Under the pieces are notes generated by a model. That model saw nothing but the letters and a program-made list of their open reading frames with translations, was not told where the DNA came from and did not search any database. The position numbers were made by a program, and so were the translations under genes. A stretch of 64,000 nucleotides of DNA from Chaunax sp. Z400 (lineage: Eukaryota; Chordata; Actinopteri; Lophiiformes; Chaunacidae). Below, one piece after another: positions 48,925 to 60,551 of the stretch; position 1 is the first letter of the stretch, and the number at the start of each line of letters is the position of its first letter. Where the stretch lies: NCBI GenBank assembly GCA_037577475.1, contig CM075188.1, forward strand, positions 17,566,501 to 17,630,500. Reading direction: 5' to 3'.

Positions 48925-50812
48925 CTGTGTCGAATCGGAAAACAAACAAATATGCACACAAAACAAATATGTGAGTAACCTTTTTGAGAAAAAAAAAATA
49001 GGTTTCTTTGAAAGAAAAAGCAGCAACATGCAGACACTGAAATGAAAGAGATGAAACGTCGTGCTGAGGCATCATATCTGTGAGTATTAAAATGAATGTG
49101 TGATGAAAAATAAGGTAACATGACATTTCTGACATGTATTTATATGGTGTTTTAGCAATATTAAATAATTACAGCTAAATAAGAAAAAATGTGATTTCCT
49201 CAATCGTATAAATCTCTGCAGAGGAACTGCAGAGGGAGCGAAGCAGGAGCAGATGGAGCAGATTCAGTTTCTTTTTCAAGGACATTGTAACAGGGTCACA
49301 GCGTATTGAGCCTATCAGGTCTGTCCAATAGCAAGATGTTAAGAGATGGCCGGATGAAAGCCAAAGAACCAAGAGTCGTCCTTAATTAGAATTTTCTCAT
49401 CACAAAGTTCAGTGTTTGGCACGTAGAAACTTTCATTTTCTTTAACTTTTGACCTGCAGTCAGCTTGAACAAACTTTTGCAGTCCTCCTTCAAAAGGCAC
49501 TAAAAAGGACAAGTGTGTGCAAAACAAAACATGACAGATATGTTAGCTTTCTGCCACGTGGAGAGCTCAGGACAGACAGCAGAGACGCTGGGTTTTCTTC
49601 AGGAAACAATTAAATCAATGTGTCTAATCAGGGAATCAATTCTGGCGACGGCTGGCGGAAAAGGTGGGGGGCAGCGATAGTGATGCGGCATCAAGTATGG
49701 CAGATGTCCGATAAAGCTGACTCAACAATCTCTATCCGAGATCCTCTTATGCTGTCATTGGTGAAATAAATGCTCTCATTTGCATCGACGGATCCTCTCT
49801 GACACTGTCACTACTTCTGACTTCAGATCAAAATGTTGTGACATAAAAAAAGAAAAGAAAAATGATGTCACATTTATGGGTATTGTGTAATTTTTTTTTT
49901 TATTCTTTTACCTCTGCTCCTTTCTTTTCTACAAGCTCATGGTTAATTGACTGGCCAATAAGCTCGATCCATTTTAATACCCTCCTAGGGGAGATATCTG
50001 CATTACAGGGGGTGACATTGGTGGCAGGTGGAGGACACTGATCTCCCTAATGGTAGACGGATATAGTATATGGCCAAAATACTTTGCGGTACGAACTCAA
50101 CCTGATCGCATTTGAGGAAAAGGGGGAAAAAATGGTTTGACCTGGCTAACCCTATTAAACAGATAGAGCTAAAGATTTTCACCTTTAATTTATGAAACAA
50201 ATGACTTTTATGTCCTTGTGAAACAAGTGCCACAATTTTTACCTAACGTGGTGAAAGGTCAGGTGATGATCCTTGGAAAAGAAAAGGTTTGAATAAATCA
50301 GAAGTGAACGGTGTTTGATGCAATATTCAGGAGCAATTAATGTAGAGGGGATCTCTCAGATTAAAGCAAAAATTGTAATAAAATGGTAAATCCTTCAGCA
50401 TATGAATGAGAGGAGTGTAAGAAAAGGATGTTTGTTTGAGTCTTGGTGTTAAGAAACCAGACGTGCAATCTTGAGCCAAACACACAATAGAAAATAAACA
50501 GAATGAAAATCAAAATAGAACATTGCTGCCAACGCACAGAGTGGAAAAATAACACAGACATATCCATGTTAAGAAGCCTCCTCATTAATTGGAGATGACT
50601 TCTCTTCGTTTTAGAAAAAAAAAACACTCTGGGTCCGACTGTGTCTGTGTGTAAGGCAATTACTCATATAGGCAGGAATCACAATGAGGAGGGAGTACAC
50701 GACAGTACATAGAGTGCATGCTGCTGAGCTTGGGGCCGGGGCAAATACAGTAGCACAGGAATAGAGGTGGGGACGGCAGCAAGCAGAGTGAGCAGAAGCA
50801 TTGCTCCAGTAC
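48925..50812 (-). other. intron between exons 4 and 5
   Basis: A 1.9-kb intron downstream of the mini-exon. Several 60-90-codon minus-strand frames (e.g. 49339-49527, 50361-50627) show no latrophilin similarity. No repeat recognised. Confidence 0.55.
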
Positions 50813-50851
50813 CTTCATGTATGCTCTGCATGTCCTTTCTCGTTTTTGAAG
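50813..50851 (-). CDS. adgrl2: adgrl2 exon 4: 39-bp mini-exon in GAIN subdomain A
   Basis: Thirteen codons, LQKRERTCRAYMK, phase 0 to 0. Exon 3 ends FNK and exon 5 begins AIVDTVDNLL; ADGRL2 carries a near-identical 13-residue segment at this exact place. The acceptor is a pyrimidine tract (gtctgttccttttctttttt) followed by aataaaaaag; the donor is GTACTG, which is weak. The exon is too short to appear in any length-filtered frame list. Small size, a weak donor and frame neutrality suggest it may be optional, giving receptors with or without a charged insert and one cysteine in GAIN. Its identity is seen directly; optional splicing is inferred. Confidence 0.92.
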
Positions 50852-51555
50852 CTTTTTTATTAAAAAAGAAAAGGAACAGACAAAAAATAGAGAGACATAA
50901 TTTACACAAGTTCATGAGCTATGTAGAATCAGGGCCCTGAATTAGACAATATACAAACAATATATGATATAAAGCCACCTCCTTTGCCTGGCACACTGTC
51001 TCACGTGCAGCTGACCTGCTTACCTAGAGTACTAAAGTTTTTTAACTCATCTTTATAACATGTTATATGTTCCTCTCAAACCTCCAGACACATTATAGTA
51101 GCATCACATTAAGGCCAGGGGCTGCAGAAAAATACTATAAATGAATTACATGTCAGAGTCTAAAATAACAACTTTATTGCTTGACCAAGCAATAAAGTTG
51201 TTCCTAATACTGTTGCTGGAGTTTTTGCCCTTTTGCCCTTTTCCCTTCTCCATGCACCTTGTGAGTAGGTGAAGTTGCGCCAGAAACCCCTCTCTGTTTC
51301 TACAAGAGTCTAAAATAACAAAATTGTTTTTTTAAGTTTTGCTTTGTCTGTCTCACATTCCTGCACTTGGAAAAAAAAGATTGCATGTGATTAAAACAAC
51401 TGCACATAATCCTGCATTATTTTTTGTGAACCTTGTATTCTTGTCTGCATTTGTCTCGTCTCCATTAACAGTGGTGCAGCAGAGAGAACTGGCGAGAAAT
51501 GTTCTCAGTATTTAAGTGATACAAGGTAGGCATTTTTTCTTTCAGATGCGGTTAC
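50852..51555 (-). other. intron between exons 3 and 4
   Basis: A 704-bp intron that contains a small segment bounded by 17-bp direct repeats (51155-51321), annotated separately. Confidence 0.6.
51155..51321. repeat. segment bounded by 17-bp direct repeats with a perfect 17-bp hairpin
   Basis: The 17-mer agagtctaaaataacaa occurs at 51155-51171 and again at 51305-51321. The first copy overlaps a perfect inverted repeat: 51167-51183 pairs with 51186-51202 around a 2-nt loop (arm AACAACTTTATTGCTTG). The layout resembles a short insertion with a target-site duplication, or a local duplication. No family recognised. Confidence 0.85.
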
Positions 51556-51741
51556 CTTGTTGAAGCTCCGTCCTGCAGAATCCTTCTCGCTGGGCCTGAG
51601 CTCCTGCAGCTGAGCATCCAGAATGTCCACCAGCTGCTCCATCAGGCGCACCGAGGAGCTGACGTCTCCAGCAAAGATGGGGCCTTTGGTGTGCTTGGCT
51701 AACTCGTTGGCCAAGTTAGCTGCATTTTCACCGCTACGGAT
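51556..51741 (-). CDS. adgrl2: adgrl2 exon 3: start of GAIN subdomain A
   Basis: A 186-bp exon of exactly 62 codons, phase 0 to 0, acceptor ccactcag, donor GTAACC. It starts IRSGENAANLANELAKHT and ends SEKDSAGRSFNK. This is the helical GAIN subdomain A that follows HormR in latrophilins, and conservation with ADGRL2 is close to complete. Being frame-neutral it could be skipped without a shift, but loss of a GAIN core segment would be expected to unfold the domain. The next coding segment is a mini-exon, not the obvious large exon at 48.9 kb. Confidence 0.96.
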
Positions 51742-52334
51742 CTGAGTGGAGAGGAATGAATAATGTTCACAAGAATGCAAGAACACAGACTTGGAGGTGT
51801 CTTTACAACCCTGTTTCTAATATCAAATCACACTTGAATAAGTCCTTGAAATGCCAGTAGTGAAAAGGGGATTTAATGTTGCCATATAGTGGCAGTTACT
51901 TTTTACTGAGTGGTGAGTAAAAAGAAAAAAAAAAATCTGGTAAAATAAGAGCTGCTTGCAATAACTGTCGATACATCTAAGAAATATGAAGAGGTGAGAG
52001 AAAATATTGTTTCATGTAAAAGGGCTTTAACTTGGAGCCAAAGGCAATATATACCCACTATTATTAGGAGTTAATGATCATCAGTTTTCATAATTTTCCT
52101 TATATATAAGCCTTTGCAGTTTTCACCTTTTTGTTTTCATAAAACATGCATATTAAAGGCCTCATTCCCAGACCTCTTTTATAGGTGACAAATGCTTCTT
52201 TCAAATGAATCAGAGCCGGCTCAGTTCCCGTCTATATAAATACAATTAAATTACATCTTTGTAGAAATCCTTTTGCAAATATGTGTTAATATCACTTTGT
52301 CTACCCCGTTTAGTAAGGCAATGGTGATACAAAC
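51742..52334 (-). other. intron between exons 2 and 3
   Basis: A 593-bp intron; nothing recognised. Confidence 0.6.
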
Positions 52335-52438
52335 CTTTTGGGCGACTTGGTTGACCCAGTGGGAGGTACAGTTGCTGAGATCAGGGCCCTTTGGGTGCCA
52401 AGTCCCATTGGAAAGGACACATAAATAAGAGGCTGTGC
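52335..52438 (-). CDS. adgrl2: adgrl2 exon 2: second half of HormR
   Basis: A 104-bp exon, acceptor ccctgttag, donor GTTTGT (weak), phases 1 to 0. It completes the split Gly codon and encodes TASYLCVLSNGTWHPKGPDL followed by SNCTSHWVNQVAQK. These are the remaining HormR cysteines and tryptophans plus two N-glycosylation sequons (NGT, NCT). The match to the ADGRL2 HormR end is nearly residue for residue. The start is fixed by the split Gly codon, which joins GTR|G to the previous exon. Confidence 0.95.
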
Positions 52439-53169
52439 CTAACAGGGAAAACAAGAACAGAGTAGTCAAGTTGACTCAATTCAAATCAGATTTATTCTAT
52501 CCTGAAGAACTTTACAGGGCAAGAAGGACACGGATATACAGTAGATAAGAGGAACCTGCACACAAACAAGAAATTTACAAACATGCAAATGTATTCCTTC
52601 TACAAATAGGAAGCCAGAGAATGCTTGCTTGTGTGTGCACAGAAATACAAACCCTAAAGGGTATTTTGTGTTTCCTCTGTGCTAGTCAGGTAAGACTGTT
52701 TGAAACTGCTGGATGCAGTGAACTCCGAAAATGTTAAAGTCATCAATTTTGTTTATAGAAAATTATGCTCTGAAATTATTTTCAATAGCTTGCTCCTGTT
52801 TTTGCTACACAGTGGCAACATTTTCCCCCCGTCCTAATTAGCCCAGTGTATGATGAACTCCAAGCGCTAAGATAATCTCACACACAATCAAACGAGCGAT
52901 GTCTTCATGCAAGCTGCAGGAGAAACAGCTGAGCCTGCTCCTCTGCAGCACAGCCGTGCTAAATCATGTTTTGGCTTGGAATGACAATGCTAAACGCCAT
53001 TCTAGTCTGTCTGATTAGTGTAAGATGGTGTTCTTTATGCTTAAAAAGATCCTTGTAAGCATGAGCATCAGGCAAATCTAACAAACTCAGGGATGTTCTC
53101 TAGGGATGCCTCAGGTCATACTGAACGCAGCAAGCACACAGCCCTGAGGTGAGAAGGAGCCCTGTTTAC
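52439..53169 (-). other. intron between exons 1 and 2 of the window
   Basis: A 731-bp intron; nothing recognised. Confidence 0.6.
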
Positions 53170-53469
53170 CTCGTGTTCCCTTAGGACAGGGTCGCTCCAC
53201 AAGCATGCCCCTCGGGGTTTGTGGCCACGTTATGTCTCTTTCCTCTGTGGCCTTGCAGAAGCGCCTGGGTAAAGGGAAGGACTCGAGGGGCGGAGGGGAA
53301 GTAGTCTGTGGAATCACAGGAGGCAGCTTGGGCACTCCCCTACTGCCCTCCTTAAGTCCTTTTGTAGTGGTAGTGTTGGCCACACCCCAGTGCGCAGTTG
53401 TTGTTGTTGTGGTGGTGGCTGTAGTTTTCTGAGGCTGAGGGGACATTGTGACTTCGGACAGCGGTGGAG
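53170..53469 (-). CDS. adgrl2: adgrl2 exon 1 of window: Ser/Thr/Pro linker and first half of HormR
   Basis: A 300-bp exon, acceptor tcttcacag and donor GTAAAC, entering with 2 nt of a split codon and leaving after 1 nt. The first ~65 residues are a Thr/Pro-rich, mucin-like stalk with an uninterrupted run of seven Thr. The rest starts the hormone-receptor motif (RRFCKATEERDITWPQ, then ERPCPKGTRG), whose Cys and Trp pattern matches ADGRL2. The stalk links the olfactomedin domain, encoded outside the window, to HormR and is expected to be O-glycosylated. The poly-Thr part is repetitive (ACN codons) and may vary in length between individuals. Open frames on the plus strand here are shadows. Confidence 0.93.
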
Positions 53470-55282
53470 CTGTGAAGAGACGGAGGTGTTATAGTTCAGA
53501 TGGAGCATTATTATGTGACGTGTGCACCTCAATGGGTACACATATTTATCAGTCATTATGAAAACACGATACAGTGCTTTCGATGAAAATACAGAAAATA
53601 CAAAAAATAAAAACCAAAAAAATAGGAGTTTGTGATATTGGGCTGTATACAATGAATTGATTTTAACTTGCAGTGTGAGGTCAGCTGATTCATGTGGCAT
53701 CCCTGGTGCATATCATGTGGACTATAACATGTATTTCACTAAAGATTCTTGGGTAGATATTCCAATATTGACCTTCTGATGGGCAGATGACCCTCTGCAC
53801 CAATAAATCTTAACAGCTGCTCCACAGTAAGCGGCATTCCTATTTCTTTCAACATTTTCAACACTGTACCGCTTATACATCCAAGCATCCCGTTGTGTAA
53901 ATTGCTTCAAAGTGCCTTGTGCATCAAGCGTATTTGCCTTCCCGTTGACTATGGCTTATCCAAGGCACTGAGTCTGCAGTGAACAAGACAATAATTACAG
54001 TAACATCCTCATGCCTGGCAATCGTTCTTGCCTCGGAGATTTTGTGGCATGGCTGATTAAATTTCACTAGAACAACACAAAATGTGTACATGCAGCCATG
54101 GTGCCTGAACATTCATTTTACAGTTGTTTCTTGCTACAACTCATACTCTGATGAAGCAGGTGTGCAGTTACTCATGCAATGCCTCAGGCAAAAACAATAT
54201 ATTTCAGTCCTTATAAGGAGAAAATAGTGCACTCTTTACATTTAACATGAGCCACTAAGGAAAATGTATGAAGACGTTTTTCATGTGATACACCTGAAAA
54301 GCATGAGTGGCACTGTGATTACATTCAATGAGTTTCACAAATAAAATGTTGATTAACATTATTTCATATGAATCTGCTCCACATCACCAAGTACAAAAAG
54401 AAAGCAGAAGCCCCATCCGAAAAGTATTTGTTTGCCAAATTTAAAACGACAAGCTGCATCGATGAAAGGAGCTCTGATTGGAATGCAATGTGCATACTGA
54501 ATCTAATCACATTTGAGTACTTTGATTTCCTCCATTAGGCTGCCTGTAGAGCATGCAGAAAATGTGAAGAGGTGCTGTTACACTGCATGAGCTGAGCGCA
54601 GTCGTTCTCGGTAGCACAACCAGTAGTGAAAACACTGATGAGACAGAATCAAAGAGAGGAGGGAGTCAGAGGCAGGAGACAGGGAAACAGAGGGGAGAGG
54701 GATGGTGGAAACCAGAGGCACAAACAGAGGACGATGATCGGAACATTCAGAAACAATGGGGCCAAGTTGGAGAATGAGTTTCTTTCTTCCAGAGAATTAG
54801 AGGAGAGGCAGCCAGACTCCAGACAGCATCACCTCCGTATCTATCGCCTCCATTTGATAATGGGTCTGGCTGATAGCAGCAACCCCCATTGTTCCCCCAC
54901 ACTACTACTATCACCAGGCCCCATGGTGTGGATTAGAGGCTTCAGGTGAGCTGAAGGGAAATCGCATTTGAGGCTCGTTGCTACCTGTGGCGAATTAGGC
55001 TCTATTGACCAGAGGAGATGTGCGCTCTCTGCCCTCCCTTCTGGTGATTGAGGTATAGAACTACACACAGACACACACACATACACACACAGAAGCAGGT
55101 GACATGAAGGTATATATCGCTGACTGGCTGTCTTGAGAATGAGCTGAAGGCAGATTTGACTGTCTGGCTTCACCTCAGCCTCCCCTTCTCCTGTCCCTCC
55201 TCCTGCACCTGTAAACTTTTGCTCAACACGGTGAAATTCTTTGTCAAAGTAGCAGACAGAAAACCCGTGCTGGCTAAAAGCC
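53470..55282 (-). other. upstream adgrl2 intron, left part
   Basis: Start of a >10.5-kb intron towards the olfactomedin exon. An A/G-rich block (54626-54730) produces a charged plus-strand frame without motifs. No receptor exon found. Confidence 0.6.
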
Positions 55283-55805
55283 TCATTTACGTGATGTCTG
55301 TGCATTTAAAAAAAAAGGTCTGAGTTCATATGACAATGCTGTGGAAGCTATCTTATGCACGCGGATCTGTAAAAATGACTGAAAACGGGGTAGTATGCAA
55401 TTGATGCCATGAGCAGTAGTTAGTGGTGTATGTTTTTAAAATCAACATCTCAGAATGAGATCAGCAAATGGAGCAGCAAATCTACATTGCAGAAGCATTA
55501 ATACATTCTGGCGCATAAATAAAGCTGGCCAGGCTGCCATTGTTTTTGTTGCTGTTCTGTCCACAAATGGCTATTAGGCCTACAATATATAATAACCATG
55601 CACAAAATGTGGCTGCGTTGTCACAGTTTTCAGAAAAGTTAAGTTGTGCCAGTTTATACAGTGGCGAAAATGGTGGCTTTTTCAAAAGATTACACTATGG
55701 AACCTTTTTTTATTTTCCAAAACATCATTGTCATGTGAAAGAACGGCCAAACCGTTACAAAACTTTTGTGTTTTATGCGAGAACTGTTGTCGTGTAAATG
55801 GCCCT
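55283..55805. mobile_element. TIR-element copy 1 (nonautonomous, diverged)
   Basis: Left end catttacgtga (diverged) and right end tcgtgtaaatgg (55790-55801) correspond to the CCGTTTACACGA/TCGTGTAAACGG termini of the neighbouring copy. Internal blocks also match: aaaNacgactgaaaacg-like and gtagtatgc, gcagNagttNgtggtgta, tcaaaagNtt, aNggccaaaNcgNNacaaaa. No transposase. A hAT-like MITE is the likeliest class. Confidence 0.6.
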
Positions 55806-55868
55806 GTGTCCCTGGCCATAGTGTCCCTTCAGTACTAGCATTTAGCGGGTGGGGAGAAATGCTACCTC

Positions 55869-56598
55869 CAGCCCCGTTTACACGACAGCGTTTTTGCTGA
55901 AAACGGAGAAGCTTTTTCTTGTGTTCATACGGCGAATTCGTTTCCGAAACGTTCCCTGTACACGTGGATCCACAAAAACGATTGAAAACGCTGTAGTATG
56001 CGTAGCAGTCGAGTCTCCTGCTACCACTCTTGTGGGTTCCTCAGTGAAGACATGATGTCGAAGCTTGAAACAGATTTTTAATGTTCAACATAAATTAAAC
56101 AACTCAAACACAAACGCAGCTTTTGAGCTTCAAAAATAAATACTTGAATAATAAGACGCTTTCCAGCGCCAGTCCCAGACGCGCCCCTCGCGTCTCCAGT
56201 CTTGGAAAAGACTCTTCCAGTCGGCCTTTTCAGGTCGACAACATCAGACCCAAACAGCAGCGCCTACCAGGTCCATCATGCTCCCATATATGAGGGAGAG
56301 AAAGCAATCAGTTCTTGACACAAAACACCTGGAATAATTAGCTCTCTCTCCCTATGCTAAACACAACCAGGCTGCCACAGTATGTATGCCAGGGCAGCAG
56401 TTGGTGGTGTAACTTTTCAAAATCATCGTCGTTTATACGACAACGGTACAGTGACTTTTTGAGTTTCCACTCTGGAGCCCATTTTCAAAAGTTTGCAGTT
56501 TCAGTCCCCTAAAATGCCGTTCTCGTGTAAAGGGATGGCCAAAACGCAACAAAAGGTCTCTCCATTTTGGGTGAAATGGTCTTCGTGTAAACGGCCCC
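55869..56598. mobile_element. TIR-element copy 2, split by a second repeat
   Basis: Inverted termini CCGTTTACACGA (55874-55885) and TCGTGTAAACGG (56583-56594). The interior contains ttttNgctgaaaacggagaa on the left and ccattttgggtgaaatgg on the right. Compared with copy 1, the body is interrupted by 56001-56379. About 350 bp without the insertion. No coding capacity. It lies about 60 bp right of copy 1 in the same orientation. Confidence 0.7.
56001..56379 (+). mobile_element. dispersed repeat family A inserted in the TIR element
   Basis: Flanked exactly by GTATG on both sides (55996-56000 and 56380-56384), a 5-bp direct repeat typical of LTR-type integration. Its right end is CTGCCACA, as in the copy at 18.6-18.96 kb, and the shared internal blocks are listed there. 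The left end begins CGTAGCAG rather than a canonical TG, so the LTR assignment is not certain. No coding sequence. Confidence 0.65.
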
Positions 56599-59193
56599 TC
56601 TATTCTGCACCATTACACTTTTATTGCTATAACTGTTATTTTTCATGACTCACTGAGAAGGCCCATAAGGTGAAAGCAATGGCCACAAAAATGCCTTGAA
56701 GACGTCTGGTAAAGTTCATATACTACCTCGCGCAATGTTGCAGCTCTATCTAAAGAAAAATATATGTATCGACACAGTTTCAGGGCTACTTGGAAAAAAA
56801 TCAGAAGATTCCCAAGACGCTGTGGAGCCCTTCATAGGTTTCTCATTTCCAAAGAATTAAAGATGACAATGATAAGATCCCCTTCTCTATGGGTGGGGAA
56901 TTTACATTCCAGACAGAAATAAAATGAAAATGAATTGCTGTTCAGCAGCATGATTTAAGATAAAGGGCTCGCAACCTCTACCAATAAATCAAAGAGGCAT
57001 CTGCTGTAACCCAAGCACATGCCTTGAGCATGTCAACTAACAACTGTATCCTGCTTACACCCATCACTCAACAGTCCTACTTGTCATGGCTTGCTGGGAT
57101 GTTGAGCTCCAACATACAAATAAATCATTCTGAAGTTTTTTTCCATAGGTAATTAATGCTAGACTTGGTTATTACCAACTAATGGGTTGTTCTCACCTTA
57201 CATTTTCAATCAGAGAGAGACTGGCCCGAAGCAAAATGGATGGCTTTAACTTTTGGAAATAAACATGCGCTGCATGTGCCGAGTTACTAGAATTACTAGA
57301 AACAGACAGGTGTTCATTAAAGAACTTCATTAACAGGAAATATGATGAAAATGACACAAATAAGAGGATATAAATAAATATGTGTGTATTAATGTAAATG
57401 TAGTCTTTCCAGAGAGATTTTGCATAAATAATGGCGTCTCTCTGACCACTACTATTCCTGCGTACATACTATTCCTGTGTAATCCTGCCAGCAACACAAT
57501 AATCTTATTACTTTTATGCAGTAGCTTGGTTTAATTTGATCCAATGAAAGCTGAGAGGAATTAACCCATAGGTATTATGATGGACACTCATCTCGAGCAG
57601 TCGCTTCTTCACAGAGATGTCTAAGTGCATAAGTAGCAGTCACTGAGAGGGATAGGTATTGATCTGTTAGTAGTGCTGCAGCAGCTTTTTTCTATATCTT
57701 TTGTGATTCATAACATGGACCTAATATTTTCTGCTTTCCACTGTGGCGACATGCTAGATGCCATTGACTGCATTCCCTGTGCGATATTCCTTTGATTATG
57801 ACGAAAGTAGAAATCCCACATTTGGGCTGTATTGTGAAACCAGGGCAGGATTCGTGATTATTATGTCTCAGGTGCATTCAACCCAAGGGGACCCTTCAAT
57901 TAGCTGTCAAAGAGTGAGCGCATGGAATGATATTCTCCAAAGCATCACTGATAGCCGGGGCAAACTTATCCATAACGTCTTTGTATAATTCGACGCCCAC
58001 ACATTGTTGTACTTGTATCTCAGTGGCTCTGTTATTACCACTGGGTTTATAGGTCTGAGATTGATGACCGACAATGAGACAGGAATCCAGGAGAGGAGTA
58101 AAACTCTGTCACATAAGCCACTCAGGAACACACATAACACCCATATTCTCACACACATTTACAAATACGCAGACAAGATGAGACTTTGCCAGGACTCAGT
58201 AGTCATGCCGGGGTGACAAATGAAAACCGACAGCATGCGTGTCTTTTATATTATGCTTAATGGCTTCACTTTCAGTAGGCACTGCATGGTTGTTCATCAG
58301 GGTAATGTTTCATATACATTACCAGGTGCTGTTTATCTTGTGAGAAGGAGGGGAAAAGTATTAAGGAAACACATTTTTAGCATTTGTTTCAATTTGCAAC
58401 ATAAAAAATTAAAAAAGAATTATTAGATCTCACGCATCCCCCTCCTCTACCCACCATCATGGAAAAAGCACATGATGATGTGAGGCGAGGCTGCTTAGTT
58501 CTTGTTTTATGGGAGACTTATTAAAGTAAAGGAATCGTGTCTTTTGAACACTGTGAAACGTGGCTCCTGGGTGGTAATGACTTCCTGAAAGAAGAGGAAC
58601 TGCACAGTTTAACAAGTCAGTGGAACCTCAAACAATTCAGAGTCTGTTTCTACCATCAGAAGGGGGCCCACGCTCGGTCTTTGTGACGGGGACCGAGAGA
58701 ATGTAGTGGATGGAAAATAAGATGTAAATTGTTTCTTCTGCTAATGCTGCCACTGAAATATCTGTCTCAAACATGCATTTCACTCAGTTCTCTCTAGACG
58801 CACCCTCGCTTCAAAGTTCATATGGAAATGGAGCTTTTCTTGAGTATGAAATAGTGTGATGATTTATAATACGCCTGTGATGCATTTTGATATCTACCAA
58901 TAACAACAATAATACACAAAGGAAATTGGATTACACGTCTTTCAATCTGCACTGCGTTTGTTGCTGTGAAGGGGAACACGGTGTATCATTGCTCGTGCTG
59001 TGTGAAAATTTGTATAATTTCCCATGAGTCATGTCCTTGTGAGGGTGTGTACCGTATACTGCATGTCCATGTCTTAGGGAACAAAACCTAATAGCTGGAT
59101 TGTGTTGTTTACTGCTTTCTCCAATATTTCTCTTTCTGACAATACAAACACATTGATTCATACAGACACAGGCAGGCAGGCAGAGGGAATGGG

Positions 59194-59195
<2 letters not shown>
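56599..59195 (-). other. upstream adgrl2 intron, middle part
   Basis: No exon of the receptor or other gene recognised; no clear repeat family. Confidence 0.55.

Positions 59196-59265
<70 letters not shown>
59193..59265 (+). repeat. (GC)n(AC)n microsatellite
   Basis: Begins gcgcgcgc and continues as about 32 AC units: an alternating purine-pyrimidine tract of ~72 bp. A short ggca tandem (59171-59182) lies just upstream. Confidence 0.97.
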
Positions 59266-59268
<3 letters not shown>

Positions 59269-60498
59269 TTATATACCAACACACACAAAATGACACCAAA
59301 AGTTTAGAGAACAGACATAGCAGCTGCTTAACTACAACCTGCGTGTTTTTCTCCTCGCAGCTTTCTCTGTGCTGTACGTGCCTCAAATTTCAAGCGTTAA
59401 TTCCGAGTGTGCCGAGCAGACTGATATTTAACGCCATGCACACAGGAGGGTGTCTGTTTCAGAGGAAAAGATACACTTCCGAACAGATGCACATACATGA
59501 GCATGTGAGCACGCAAACCCGATTCAAGAAACACAGGCGCACATAGGAACAGTAATCAGGCCTGTGTGAAATAAATCTCCTCAAAGGCGTGTGTCAGGAA
59601 GTGATGTGGGACCATTGTGATGTCTGAGTAATAATTCTTTTAATACGTCTTGTTTCACAGTCACACTGTAATCAAACAAGAGACTGTGGATCCCCTTGGC
59701 TATAGGGCTCAGTGTAACCATAATCACCCCTCTCTTTCTCCTATGTAAAACAACTCTTTGTGACACTTTACATCATAACCCCAGGTTTGCTGTTGCCCAC
59801 ATACTTGTACGCTGACAGCTATAATCATTTGGTCACGCTGTGCACAGCAGCAGTAGTGACTAGAAGCTTGGGATTATAAGAAAACATTACCGTGAGGTGT
59901 GTTTGGACGAGGGGTGAAATATTCTACCTCATCTGGAAACAACTGGCCCTCATGTGTTCGACGTTCAGAGCAGGAGGAGCAGCACGGATCAAGATCAGAT
60001 GTCAGAGGAAACAGGTGACCTCCTAGCCTCACGTGCCAAGTAGCCTTTACCGCCACCAGACACTGGGTGGTTAGATATTATCCCACAATGTAACATCAGA
60101 GACATTGGGGAAAAGACTGTAAATCCCCATTGTGGGATTTCCCCTATTTTATCACCCAGGTTAAATCCCCCCCCCCCCTAAATCGTAACCAAGAATGAGA
60201 CCAGTGGGTCAAGATGGGTAACATCACAGGATATCATAAAACGGGGGTTAAAAAAGCTACATGGGAGGAATAAAGACTGGAAGATGGCATATACGGAAGT
60301 CCTCTGGTCCAGCAGTGAAGAACGATGTCTTAGGTATTAAAAAAAACTACAAATAAAAGAACTTCCGAACTTAGACAATTCAAACCTTTATTATTTGGGT
60401 GAAATTCTGGGGTTTCAGTACATCTTTATGTGCAATAACAAAATAAGGGACTTATTTACTGCTACCTGCACATCGGTTTAAGTATATTAAGTTTACAT

Positions 60499-60502
<4 letters not shown>
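59266..60502 (-). other. upstream adgrl2 intron, continued
   Basis: Nothing recognised except a C10 run at about 60169-60178. Confidence 0.55.

Positions 60503-60545
<43 letters not shown>
60503..60545 (+). repeat. (TA)n microsatellite
   Basis: About 20 TA units, followed by AT-rich degenerate sequence to about 60580. Confidence 0.95.

Positions 60546-60551
<6 letters not shown>

Noticed and set aside
49339..49527. Minus-strand frame containing GGLQKFVQADCRSK, at first taken as the LQKRE-type GAIN mini-exon
   Set aside because: It does not match the receptor; the true LQKRERTCRAYMK exon with correct borders is at 50813-50851.
50679..50915. Minus-strand frame with KASKTRKDMQSIHE
   Set aside because: Wrong frame over exon 4.
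54626..54949. 107-codon charged plus-strand frame
   Set aside because: Composition artefact of a purine-rich intronic block.
54841..55305. 154-codon minus-strand frame
   Set aside because: No similarity to the latrophilin stalk or olfactomedin domain; partly CA-rich. No suitable splice context joining exon 1.
58931..59386. 151-codon minus-strand Cys/Val-rich frame
   Set aside because: Produced by reading through the (AC)n tract.
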